Below, in pieces: positions 6,507 to 14,156 of a DNA stretch of 16,726 nt; position 1 is the stretch's first letter; each line of letters begins with the position of its first letter. The notes below the pieces were generated by a model that ran no database searches, was not told the origin of the DNA, and was given only the letters and a program-made list of their open reading frames with translations. The stretch covers positions 1 through 16,726 of the forward strand of contig DHVP01000022.1 of NCBI GenBank assembly GCA_002412715.1, read 5' to 3'. The position numbers and the translations under genes were made by a program. This DNA is from Deltaproteobacteria bacterium UBA5205. GTDB lineage: Bacteria; Desulfobacterota; Syntrophorhabdia; Syntrophorhabdales; Syntrophorhabdaceae.

Positions 6507-7685
6507 ATGAGGAAGGGAGGACACATCGATACCGCCGTCAAGATCATGGAACGCTTTGCGGAGCTCACGGGACTTTCGCCGGAGGGAAAATCCCCGAAAC
6601 GCTACCTCTGGACCGACGCCTACGCGGTCTGTAACTTTCTCGGGCTTTATGGGGAAACCGGCGACATGAGGTACAGGGACCTGGCGCTTCGGCTCGTTGA
6701 TCAGGTGCACGCTGTGCTCGGCAGGTATCGTGAAGGCGGTCCGCGGTCCGGTTGGATCAGCGGCCTTGCGGAGGAAGAGGGGACAGCTCATCCCACGAAG
6801 GGGGGCCTGAGAATCGGCAAAGCGCTCGATGAGCGTGGTCTCGCGGACCCCATTGACGAGCGCAGGGAATGGGACAGGGATGGGCAATATTACCATTACC
6901 TGACGAAGTGGATGCATGCACTTAACCGGGTCAGTGTTGTTACCGGTGATCTCAAGTACAACAGGTGGGCGATGGAACTGGCAAAGGCCGCTCATCCTGG
7001 ATTCGTCCACACCGTTTCGGGGACGGACGTAAAGCGGATGTACTGGAAAATGAGCATCGACCTGTCGCGTCCTCTTGTGGCCTCCATGGGGCACCATGAT
7101 CCGCTCGACGGCCTTATAACGTGCATTCAGCTCCAGGCGACGGGGATGCAGGATTCCGAAAAGCCTTCATCCCTTGACCTTACCGCGGAAATTGATGAGT
7201 TATCAGGTATGTGCGAAGGAATGGACTGGCAGACGGATGATCTGCTCGGTCTCGGCGGCCTCCTGGCAGATGCGTTCAGGATAGCGCAGCTTTTCGTCGG
7301 GGGAGCGCTTGAGGGGTCTGATTCGCTGAGGGTGATCCTCGACGCGTCCCTGCCAGGGCTGAGATACCCGGACAGGGAAAATTTCCTTTACGCTCCTGCA
7401 CGGTTCAGGCTTGCCTTTCGCGAACTTGGGCTGTCGATAGGGTTGCATGCCCTTCAGAGACTGGAGACACTCATCAAAGAAAACCGGCCCGTTTTTGAAG
7501 GTGATAAAGATATCGCCATTCTTCTGAAGACCCTCTGGAAATTCCTGCCGTTGGGGGAAAAGATCGAAGCCTTCTGGCTTGACACTCAAAATCAAAGAAC
7601 CGATGCGTGGAAAGAGCACCGCGACATCAACATGGTCACGCTGGCGACGAGCCTGGCGCCGGACGGGTTCCTGATGATCCGGTGA
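6507..7685 (+). CDS. Hypothetical protein, likely (alpha/alpha)-barrel fold, 392 aa
   Basis: No exact family is recognised. The sequence is almost all helical, with repeated aromatic-rich helix pairs: YLWTDAYAVCNFLGLY (about 33-48), RYRDLALRLVDQVHAVLGRY, and DGQYYHYLTKWMHALNRVSVVTGDLKYNRWAMELAKAA. This alternation of W/Y-rich inner and Leu-rich outer helices is what six-hairpin glycosidase-like or terpenoid-cyclase-like toroids show. The WTDAY and HYLTKWMHAL segments would line such a pocket. A catalytic pair cannot be assigned, and no signal peptide is present, so it would be cytoplasmic. The start at 6507 is the first usable codon after the stop at 6378. Its ribosome site is modest (AGGA 3 nt away, GGAGG about 10 nt away). 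A sugar-processing role is only a guess. Confidence 0.75.
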   Translation: MRKGGHIDTAVKIMERFAELTGLSPEGKSPKRYLWTDAYAVCNFLGLYGETGDMRYRDLALRLVDQVHAVLGRYREGGPRSGWISGLAEEEGTAHPTKGGLRIGKALDERGLADPIDERREWDRDGQYYHYLTKWMHALNRVSVVTGDLKYNRWAMELAKAAHPGFVHTVSGTDVKRMYWKMSIDLSRPLVASMGHHDPLDGLITCIQLQATGMQDSEKPSSLDLTAEIDELSGMCEGMDWQTDDLLGLGGLLADAFRIAQLFVGGALEGSDSLRVILDASLPGLRYPDRENFLYAPARFRLAFRELGLSIGLHALQRLETLIKENRPVFEGDKDIAILLKTLWKFLPLGEKIEAFWLDTQNQRTDAWKEHRDINMVTLATSLAPDGFLMIR

Positions 7686-7773
7686 TCGGGGACCAGGGAA
7701 AATACGTTATTATCAAGAATCGCCCGGATAGTAAGACGTAGTCCTTTCCAAATGTTTAACACAATATGGTACC

Positions 7774-8805
7774 ATGAGCGCATCCGCGATGAACGAGATG
7801 AAAAGAACAGGCTTGCGGTGCGCGGCCGGGGACGTTGTCCTGTGGGTGCTACTTCTTTTGCTCCCGCTTTTTATTGTTGTTTCAAACTCCCGTGCATCGG
7901 CCTTCGAACAAAAAGAACCTGTCGCTTTGACGGAATACCTCTCCCTGGGCGCGAAGGTAAAATACCTTTTCAAAAGTCACACATCCTATGAGTTCGGAAA
8001 CCCCTTTCCTCCCTATCAGGCCCCGTTGAGCCGATTGGAATTTCCCCTCGACTCATGGTGGGGCGGACTTGAAATGAAGCTTAACCTTTCCCGTCTCTCA
8101 CTGGGGATGGAGGCGCTGACTAACGTGTCTCAGAATGCCCACGGGGAAATGGAGGATTCTGACTGGGACGATGACACCCGGCCCGATGTGAAGACTATCT
8201 ACAGTCAATCGCAAATGCGCGTCGGTCCCAGCTATATGGTCAGGGCCGATGCGGACCTTGAAGTCTCTGATTGGCTCGGGTTGCCGAAATGGTTGAGCAT
8301 AAGGCCGGTGACAGGGATACGGTGGCAAAGGTTCAACCTCGTAGCGCACGATGGCGTACAGTACTCGTACCCGTCCGGAGATCCCCCGCTGCCCCTGCCG
8401 GGGGAATCGATTCGTTTCAAACAGGAATACTGGCAATATTTCATAGGGGTGCGTTCGGATATCGATCTGACGAAGCTTACAGGCATAGCCTCTTTGAGGT
8501 TTCTAGCACAATTCGACTGGGCATACGTGGAAGGGAATAACGAGGACAATCATCTGCTCAGGGCGGGTCGGCGGTTTACGTACGAAAATACGTACGGCCA
8601 CGCCTGGCATGGCTCCGTTGGTCTCAAAAAAGACCTGTCGGAGCATCTTACGCTGGGTTTCGACGTCGATTATCTCGCCATATCGACCACCGGCAATCAC
8701 CGCCTTCTCAACGAAACCTTTGGCGTCGACATGAGCTTCACGCATGGAGTCAAGGTATGGTCGGACCAGGCAAGCGCCTGCCTGACCCTGGAATACCGTT
8801 TCTGA
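7774..8805 (+). CDS. Outer-membrane beta-barrel protein, omptin/Pom-like, 343 aa
   Basis: The N-terminus has a basic segment then a long hydrophobic stretch (about 22-38) ending in SRASA-FEQ, a signal peptide with likely cleavage near residue 43. After it come alternating amphipathic strands with aromatic girdle residues (LSLGAKVKYLFKSHTSYEFG, WWGGLEMKLNL, YFIGVRSDIDL, LTLGFDVDYLAI). The chain ends LTLEYRF, with the terminal Phe recognised by the BAM complex. The strand count and long acidic and Tyr-rich loops (EDSDWDDDTRPDV, NNEDNHLLRAGRRFTYENTYGH) recall omptin-type 10-strand barrels and the Protochlamydia outer-membrane protein family. Omptins are Asp/His surface proteases; I cannot place the catalytic dyads, so protease activity is not claimed. 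The start is uncertain: ATG at 7774, 7789 and 7798 are in frame and none has a strong ribosome site. The first is reported. Confidence 0.78.
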   Translation: MSASAMNEMKRTGLRCAAGDVVLWVLLLLLPLFIVVSNSRASAFEQKEPVALTEYLSLGAKVKYLFKSHTSYEFGNPFPPYQAPLSRLEFPLDSWWGGLEMKLNLSRLSLGMEALTNVSQNAHGEMEDSDWDDDTRPDVKTIYSQSQMRVGPSYMVRADADLEVSDWLGLPKWLSIRPVTGIRWQRFNLVAHDGVQYSYPSGDPPLPLPGESIRFKQEYWQYFIGVRSDIDLTKLTGIASLRFLAQFDWAYVEGNNEDNHLLRAGRRFTYENTYGHAWHGSVGLKKDLSEHLTLGFDVDYLAISTTGNHRLLNETFGVDMSFTHGVKVWSDQASACLTLEYRF

Positions 8806-8940
8806 TCTGATCGAGTTCGGACCGCGGTTTAATCGTTATCCATTTTTTCTGTCATGCGTGTGCCTTAAGCGAACCGGAAGGGCGAAGCGGGTGGCGAACG
8901 TGTAATGTTTAAAGACCCGCGGATTCAAACCGATAGTGTT

Positions 8941-9004
8941 CCAGGTGATGCGCCGCGCTGCAAAAAAGCCTGAACGATGGACCTGCCGCGCGGCGCATGC
9001 CTGG
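8941..9004. repeat. GC-rich interrupted inverted repeat between convergent genes
   Basis: ATGCGCCGCGC (8948-8958) and its exact complement (8988-8998) flank a 29-nt loop, and outer CCAGG (8941-8945) and CCTGG (9000-9004) extend the pairing after a short internal mismatch. The loop contains AAAAAA (8962-8967). It sits in the 222 nt between the outer-membrane barrel gene (+) and the solute-binding gene (-). It may be a bidirectional terminator, a REP-like element or a protein-binding site. Confidence 0.55.
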
Positions 9005-9027
9005 AAAGTCGAAGACCCCTACCCCCA

Positions 9028-9837
9028 CTACCACTGCTTTACCTTTGCAGGGTTCCCCTTCTTGGTTTGGTTGGCGATCGATTTTCTGTACTGGCTTCCA
9101 TACTTCTCGATCAGTCTGTCCACCGTCCCGTTATCGATAAGTTCATCGAGCTTCTTGTTGATTTGCGGAAGATATTTTACATAGGGAGATTTCCTGGAAA
9201 TCCCGATATACCAATTTTCCACGCAAACTTCCTTGGGAAGAAGTTCCACCTTGTCCGTTATACCGAGTTTGTCAGCCTCGAAAAGACCTGAGTACATCGC
9301 GTAAATAAAATAATCCACGCGCCCTTTTGTCAGCTTTGCAAAGCTTTGTTCCACATTGGGCGAGCGGGTGATGGTGAGCTTGTCGGAAAGAAAACTGTCA
9401 AACGCCTGGCCGAAACTGTCGCCCTTTGTAGTGATGCCTTTTTTCCCGATCAGATCGTCCCATTTAGAATAGGTAAATCCCTTGCCCCGTGCCACGAATA
9501 CCACGACAGGGTCCTTGGCATAGGAATTGGAATATTCAAAGAACGCCTTCCGGTCCTCTGTCATGTACAGGCCGACGAGCACGTCGACCTTGCCCTCTCT
9601 TGCCTCTTCCTGGACCTTGCCCCAGTCCCCCCGGTAAGGCGATTTCACCGTCACGTTGAGACCCTTAAAGAGCAATCTGACGAGCTCCGGGCCGGCGCCT
9701 GTGATGGTGTTGTTTTCCTTCCACATGATCGGCGCATATTGAGGGTGCCCGGAGGCGATGAGTGTATCGGCAGCCCGAACGGTGCCTGCGAAGAACAAAG
9801 ATACTGCCAGGACTGCGAATATAAGAGAGCTTTTCAT
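9028..9837 (-). CDS. Periplasmic solute-binding protein, family 3 (amino-acid type), 269 aa
   Basis: A signal peptide (MKSSLIFAVLAVSLFFAGTVRA, cleavage near 22-23) precedes a bilobed SBP_bac_3 domain over nearly the whole protein. Recognisable parts are TLIASGHPQYAPIMW (first strand and ligand loop), GAGPELVRLLF, KVDVLVGLYMTEDRKAFFEYS (the usual D-x-x-x-G-x-x-x-T-x-x-R region), a hinge near residues 110-118, and a C-terminal helix, IDNGTVDRLIEKYG. Such proteins bind amino acids, opines or related ligands for ABC importers, or feed sensor kinases. No ABC permease or ATPase gene is in the window. Its closest neighbour is the giant hybrid kinase, upstream on the same strand with a 161-nt gap. 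The ATG at 9837 has AAGG 8 nt upstream; the GTG at 9864 is less likely and would bury the signal peptide. Confidence 0.88.
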   Translation of the reverse strand: MKSSLIFAVLAVSLFFAGTVRAADTLIASGHPQYAPIMWKENNTITGAGPELVRLLFKGLNVTVKSPYRGDWGKVQEEAREGKVDVLVGLYMTEDRKAFFEYSNSYAKDPVVVFVARGKGFTYSKWDDLIGKKGITTKGDSFGQAFDSFLSDKLTITRSPNVEQSFAKLTKGRVDYFIYAMYSGLFEADKLGITDKVELLPKEVCVENWYIGISRKSPYVKYLPQINKKLDELIDNGTVDRLIEKYGSQYRKSIANQTKKGNPAKVKQW

Positions 9838-9925
9838 GCCACACACCTTTTCCTGAGGTTGCACAAACGTATCTCGCCGGACCGGCCGATAGATACTACC
9901 ACAATCCTGGAAAAGTTTCAGGGGT

Positions 9926-9959
9926 AAAAATCAGGTTCAGGCTCCCGGGGTCCCGCCTG
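9926..9959 (-). terminator. Weak terminator candidate after the hybrid kinase
   Basis: On the minus strand CAGGC (9959-9955) and GCCTG (9942-9938) can pair, with a GGG-A-CCC element inside, and UUUUU follows at 9930-9926 after a 7-nt gap. If it works it would reduce read-through from the kinase into the solute-binding gene. The stem is short and the gap long, so this is tentative. Confidence 0.25.
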
Positions 9960-9998
9960 CCTGGCAGGAAGATGCGGCCTTCAGACCCCTCTGCCGGG

Positions 9999-12900
9999 CT
10001 ATAAACTCTTATCGTCCAGGACATTCCGTACGATACGGACGAATTCGTTCCTGTCTACGGGTTTGGAGAAGAACTCCCTGATTCCCACCTGCCTGATCCT
10101 GTCCAGAGGGACCGGCTCGTGAAGACCCGAGCACATGATAATACGAATACCGGGTCTTATCCGGAGCAATTCCCCGGCTAATTCCAGGCCTGTCATGTCG
10201 GGCATGAGGTGGTCCGTGACAATAAGATCATAGGCGTCGGGATCGTTGCGAAAAATCTCCAGCGCTCTGGCGCTGCCTGTGACGCCCGTGGCCCGATAAC
10301 CAAAACGCTGAAGCCTCTGTATGCTCATTTCGACAATCAGTTCTTCGTCATCGACAATAAGGATCGATTCATTTCCACCGAGGGCCGCCTCGCCTTTTTC
10401 GGTCTCGTCCGCCTGGGCTGTCTGGATCCGGGGCAAATACATGGTGAATGATGAGCCTTCCCCCGGTTCGCTCGACGCTGTTATCACGCCGTTATGATTT
10501 CTGACAATCCCGTGGACAACAGCAAGACCGAGCCCGGTCCCCTCTCCGGCAGGTTTCGTTGTGAAGAAGGGCTCGAATATGTGCTCCAATATTCCGGGTT
10601 CCATCCCATCGCCGTTATCGGCGACGGTCAGTTTCACGTAGGACCCCGGCTCCAGATCCTGATGGGGTGAATGTTCCGGTGATATGATCTCCACCGCAAG
10701 AGATATCTCAAGGACCCCGCCCCTTTCACTCATGGCATGTGCGGCATTCGAACAGAGGTTTATTACGACCTGGTGTATTTGCGTGGGATCGGCCAACACG
10801 AGGTCGGAGGTCGCGGAACTGGTCGTCTTGATCTCGATTGTTGCCGGCAGTGTCGCTCTCACAAGGGAGACGACTTCATCGATAATCTGGCTCAGGGAAA
10901 CCACCTTCTTCTCCTGTTCGCTTCTGCGGCTGAAGGCAAGGATCTGCTTGACGAGGTCGCGGCCGCGATGGGCTCCCTTCAGGACATACCCCAGTCGGCG
11001 GTGCGCGGGATTATCCTCGGGGATGTCTTCGAGGACCATCTCGGTGAAGCCTATGATTCCGGCGATGATGTTGTTGAAATCATGAGCTATGCCCCCCGCC
11101 AGGGTGCCGATGGCCTCCATCTTGTGCGATTCGCGAAGGTGTCTCTCAAGCCTGTTCTTTTCTGTAATGTCCCGGGCGGCGGCAAAGATGCCAAGGGTCT
11201 TTCCTGTTTCGTCTTTGTAGAGCGATGCGTTATAAAGCACGGGTGTACTGTGGCCCGACCTGTGGCGCATCTCCAGGGGGTAATCCCGTATGAAACCTTT
11301 TTCGAATGCCAGTATGTGGCCCGCTTCTACCCTTTCAGGCTGCGTAAAATACCTGGAGAAGTCCGTTCCGATCAACTCTGTCCTCGAGTACCCGGTAACG
11401 AGTTCTGTCGCGGAATTGACGTCTCTGATTATCCCGTCGAGGTCGATAGTCACAAGAGGGTCAAGGCTTGCCTCGATGAGACTTCGGTTGTAAACGCTCG
11501 CACGGCGAAGGGCTTCCTCTGTCTGTCTTCGGGTAGTGATATCGGTATTGATCTCCAGGATCTCCGGAGGGCCGACCGCGGTGCCCTGGCGCATCGCCCA
11601 GCGGCTGAGTACGACGATTCTCCGTCCATCCTGTGTCGTCTGGACGAGTTCACCCTCCCAGCGCCCCTTGCTCTCAACTATGGCAAGGATACTCTCAAGG
11701 GGAATAGGAAATTGAGTGTCCAGGAGTTTATGATGATCCTTGATGCCAAGGTCTTCTCGGGTAAAACCGTAGGTGGCGATGGCTCCCGGGTTCCAGAAGA
11801 GGATCCTTCCCTTTGTGTCCGTGACAATAATGGCGTCATGGGCGAGGTCGAGCAGGTCTGCCTGCCTGCGTATCTCGGCTGTTCTTTCCTGGACGCGAAG
11901 CTCCAGTTCATCGTGCGCCATCTTGAGCGCCTGTTCCATCTTTTTTTGATCCGTGACGTCCTGGACTGTTCCGAACCCCGCAAGCAATGTGCCTTCCTCG
12001 TCGAAATCCAGTTCCGCCACTTCCCGTACCCATTTTACGGAGCCGTCCACGATGATCCGATGGGTGAGGTCGTAATGTTTGCCTGGGAGGGCGAGGGCGT
12101 CCTCCCACCTGCGCATTAGATTATCACGATCAGCAGGGTGTACGATGGCGAGAAACGTCTCATACGTCATGGGCGCTTGCGGTGCGACTCCAAAGATACG
12201 ATACGTCTCATCCGACCAGTATAGTTCGTTGCCGTGCTGGAGATTCAGCCTCCAGCTTCCGATATGGGCCACCTCCTGGGCCCGGTTCAAATCCTGTCGA
12301 CTGTCGGAGAGGGCCCTTTCTGCTAGACGCCGGTCGGTCGTGTCGCGAAAAACGAGTACAACTCCCGTCATCTTCCCGGCATCATCGAGTATGGGCGATC
12401 CACTGTCGTCGATGGGGATCCTGCCTCCGTCCTTTGTTATGAGTACGGTTTGATTCGCAAGACCGACTGTCGTACCGGCATTGAGGACCTTGCCGACGGG
12501 GTCCTGAACGGTCTGGCGGGTGTTTTCATCGACTATCCTGAATATGTCGGCAGCCGGGCGGCCGGCGGCGTCGATATTCTTCGACTGAGTCAATTCCTCC
12601 GCGATGGCGTTCATGAAGGTGATCCTACCGGCCACATCGGTGGCAATGATCCCATCGCCGATACTTGCAAGCGTGGTGGCCCAGCGCTGTTCGCTTTCCT
12701 GCAGGGCGATCTGTGCCCGGGCACGTTCGGTGATGTGAGCCTGAAGGGATGCATTGATCTCGGCGAGGTCTCGTGTCCTTTCCTTTTCTTCCCGTGATGT
12801 TGTCCTGCGCACGACCAGCGACAAGGCTACAAGTGCCATGAAACCCATGATTGCCATGAGCGAATAGATTCTGACGCGCCCGCGCCAGTCGTTCAAGACC

Positions 12901-13736
12901 GAATCGATGGGGATCCCCGTCGCGACAACGAGGGGCAACCCCATGATCTTGCTGTAGCCGATGAGGCGCGGGAGGCCATCGATCATGTCGGATTCGATGA
13001 TCCCTGAAGGCGATTCCTCAAAATTCTGGGTGAAGAGCTTGAGGTTCTTGAAGTTCTCGCGGAGGTATTTGTCCTCCATCGGTTGTCTCAGGAGCAGTGC
13101 TCCATCAGTGCGGAAGACGGTGACCGTTCCACCCTCACCGAGGTCTATACGGCGCAGGAAATCAGCAAAGGCATCCGTTTCTATACTTGCCAGCACGACC
13201 CCCAAAAATCTCCCGCCCTTGCCATTGATACGCTTGCTGATGGTAAAGGCGTACTTCTTTATGATCCTTCCCTTTACGACCGGCCCGATATACAGGTCGA
13301 CCCCCTTGTCTTTGTGGAAGGCGAAATACTCCCTTTCGGAGAAGGTGACCGGTTGCGAGGGATATGTCGTGGAATCCATAACAAGGTTGGCCCGGTCATC
13401 CAGAAGCCAGAGCTCTCCCGAATCGGGCAGTGTCCTTGCCGCTTTCTGGAACCTCTCCCATTCCTCCCTGGAGGAGATTGTGGCTTTCAAGCCCTTCTCC
13501 TCGATCCTTGAGGCCCTGTTTTCCAGGATCGCTTCCGTCGCAGTGACGACCCGGTCCATTCTTTCCTGCAATGATACAGCTGTCTTTTCAAGCACGACGC
13601 GGGCGTGTTTGAGACTCCTGTCACGATCGATCTTCGTCGCAAGCAACAAGGCAAATCCGTCGAGAAAGAAGAGAAAAACAAGAATGAACAAGAGATAGGA
13701 TTTGGATGAAAACCAGTATGGGTGTTTTGGTTTCAT
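9999..13736 (-). CDS. Membrane hybrid histidine kinase: Cache sensor, four PAS, HisKA, HATPase, REC; 1245 aa
   Basis: Residues 13-33 and about 291-310 are membrane helices. Between them lies a periplasmic Cache-type sensor (ELWLLDDRANLVMDSTTYPSQ and DLYIGPVV segments). PAS/PAC modules follow at about 347-470, 482-600, 623-740 and 748-865. The kinase core has the H-box GGIAHDFNN (phospho-acceptor H885), the N-box (N993, N997), DNGDG (1040-1044) and GEGTGLGL near 1065-1071. A receiver domain (about 1123-1245) has the DD pair (1129-1130), phospho-acceptor D1175 (VTDHLMPD) and K1225. All catalytic residues are present, so it should autophosphorylate and relay to its own REC, but it has no DNA-binding or Hpt domain; a separate phosphotransfer partner is needed. 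The ATG at 13736 is chosen over the GTG at 13742; neither has a good ribosome site. It diverges from bamBC and is followed by the solute-binding gene. Confidence 0.92.
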   Translation of the reverse strand: MKPKHPYWFSSKSYLLFILVFLFFLDGFALLLATKIDRDRSLKHARVVLEKTAVSLQERMDRVVTATEAILENRASRIEEKGLKATISSREEWERFQKAARTLPDSGELWLLDDRANLVMDSTTYPSQPVTFSEREYFAFHKDKGVDLYIGPVVKGRIIKKYAFTISKRINGKGGRFLGVVLASIETDAFADFLRRIDLGEGGTVTVFRTDGALLLRQPMEDKYLRENFKNLKLFTQNFEESPSGIIESDMIDGLPRLIGYSKIMGLPLVVATGIPIDSVLNDWRGRVRIYSLMAIMGFMALVALSLVVRRTTSREEKERTRDLAEINASLQAHITERARAQIALQESEQRWATTLASIGDGIIATDVAGRITFMNAIAEELTQSKNIDAAGRPAADIFRIVDENTRQTVQDPVGKVLNAGTTVGLANQTVLITKDGGRIPIDDSGSPILDDAGKMTGVVLVFRDTTDRRLAERALSDSRQDLNRAQEVAHIGSWRLNLQHGNELYWSDETYRIFGVAPQAPMTYETFLAIVHPADRDNLMRRWEDALALPGKHYDLTHRIIVDGSVKWVREVAELDFDEEGTLLAGFGTVQDVTDQKKMEQALKMAHDELELRVQERTAEIRRQADLLDLAHDAIIVTDTKGRILFWNPGAIATYGFTREDLGIKDHHKLLDTQFPIPLESILAIVESKGRWEGELVQTTQDGRRIVVLSRWAMRQGTAVGPPEILEINTDITTRRQTEEALRRASVYNRSLIEASLDPLVTIDLDGIIRDVNSATELVTGYSRTELIGTDFSRYFTQPERVEAGHILAFEKGFIRDYPLEMRHRSGHSTPVLYNASLYKDETGKTLGIFAAARDITEKNRLERHLRESHKMEAIGTLAGGIAHDFNNIIAGIIGFTEMVLEDIPEDNPAHRRLGYVLKGAHRGRDLVKQILAFSRRSEQEKKVVSLSQIIDEVVSLVRATLPATIEIKTTSSATSDLVLADPTQIHQVVINLCSNAAHAMSERGGVLEISLAVEIISPEHSPHQDLEPGSYVKLTVADNGDGMEPGILEHIFEPFFTTKPAGEGTGLGLAVVHGIVRNHNGVITASSEPGEGSSFTMYLPRIQTAQADETEKGEAALGGNESILIVDDEELIVEMSIQRLQRFGYRATGVTGSARALEIFRNDPDAYDLIVTDHLMPDMTGLELAGELLRIRPGIRIIMCSGLHEPVPLDRIRQVGIREFFSKPVDRNEFVRIVRNVLDDKSL

Positions 13737-13777
13737 AGTCACGTTCTAACCGGAAATTCGAAGCAACCTACGAACTG

Positions 13778-13806
13778 ATTATCGCACATACATATCCTAT
13801 GCGCAA
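13778..13806 (-). promoter_or_regulatory. sigma70 promoter for the hybrid kinase
   Basis: On the minus strand TTGCGC (13806-13801) and GATAAT (13783-13778) are separated by exactly 17 nt. The implied start, near 13771, gives a leader of about 35 nt. Just upstream of the -35, CCGGGG (13807-13812) and CCCCGG (13822-13827) form a 6-bp inverted repeat with a 9-nt loop that could be a regulator site. Confidence 0.6.
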
Positions 13807-13978
13807 CCGGGGGAATCACCACCCCGGCAGCTCTCTTCAGCGCTCAAATACGGACCACTCACAAGAGAACACACAGTGAAACCCTGTCGATGGAAGTGCA
13901 AGCCGTGGTTTTTCACATATGTTTTTATATCATAATAAGATCATTAGTTTACTACTACATATAGAAATATAGGGTACA

Positions 13979-14031
13979 ACAGACGTTGATACTGCCGTAA
14001 ACTTACATTTTTAGTCTCAACGATTGTCTGT
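13979..14031. promoter_or_regulatory. Interrupted inverted repeat upstream of the bamB promoter
   Basis: ACAGAC-GTTGA (13979-13989) is mirrored by TCAAC-(4 nt)-GTCTGT (14017-14031). The two halves lie about 30-80 nt upstream of the -35 of bamB, a usual place for an activator, inside an AT-rich stretch (13915-14060). The rest of the 420-nt divergent region holds no frame I would call a gene. Confidence 0.35.
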
Positions 14032-14060
14032 AACCTTGTGAATTATTTCATTATTTTGCC

Positions 14061-14089
14061 TTGACAAGTGATGTTGGCACTTGTTAATT
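14061..14089 (+). promoter_or_regulatory. bamBC promoter with internal operator
   Basis: TTGACA (14061-14066, perfect -35) and TTAATT (14084-14089) are 17 nt apart. A perfect inverted repeat, ACAAGTG (14064-14070), N7, CACTTGT (14078-14084), starts inside the -35 and ends on the first base of the -10. A protein bound there would block RNA polymerase, so a repressor operator is the natural reading. The transcript would start near 14096, which rules out the ATG at 14091 as the bamB start and leaves a leader of about 60 nt. The regulator is not in the window. Confidence 0.65.
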
Positions 14090-14156
14090 TATGAGCGAGA
14101 AATATAAACTTCGCCGACTCATATCAGGATGCGAAGATACTCTTGGAGGAGTAAAG

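Noticed and set aside
6348..7097. 249-aa minus-strand open frame
   Set aside because: Antisense to the barrel-like gene; no ribosome site and Pro/Arg-rich shadow composition.
9028..9837. Solute-binding protein as part of an ABC importer operon
   Set aside because: No permease or ATP-binding subunit is encoded on either side in this window.
10737..12119. 460-aa plus-strand open frame
   Set aside because: It lies wholly antisense to the hybrid kinase, whose motifs are unambiguous. A high-GC shadow frame.
12961..13698. 245-aa plus-strand open frame
   Set aside because: Antisense to the sensor and membrane part of the kinase; low-complexity Arg/Ser composition.
14075..14090. Possible sigma54 (-24/-12) promoter at TTGGCAC before bamB
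   Set aside because: The GC expected 10 nt after the GG is absent (TT there), while a sigma70 pair with ideal spacing is present.
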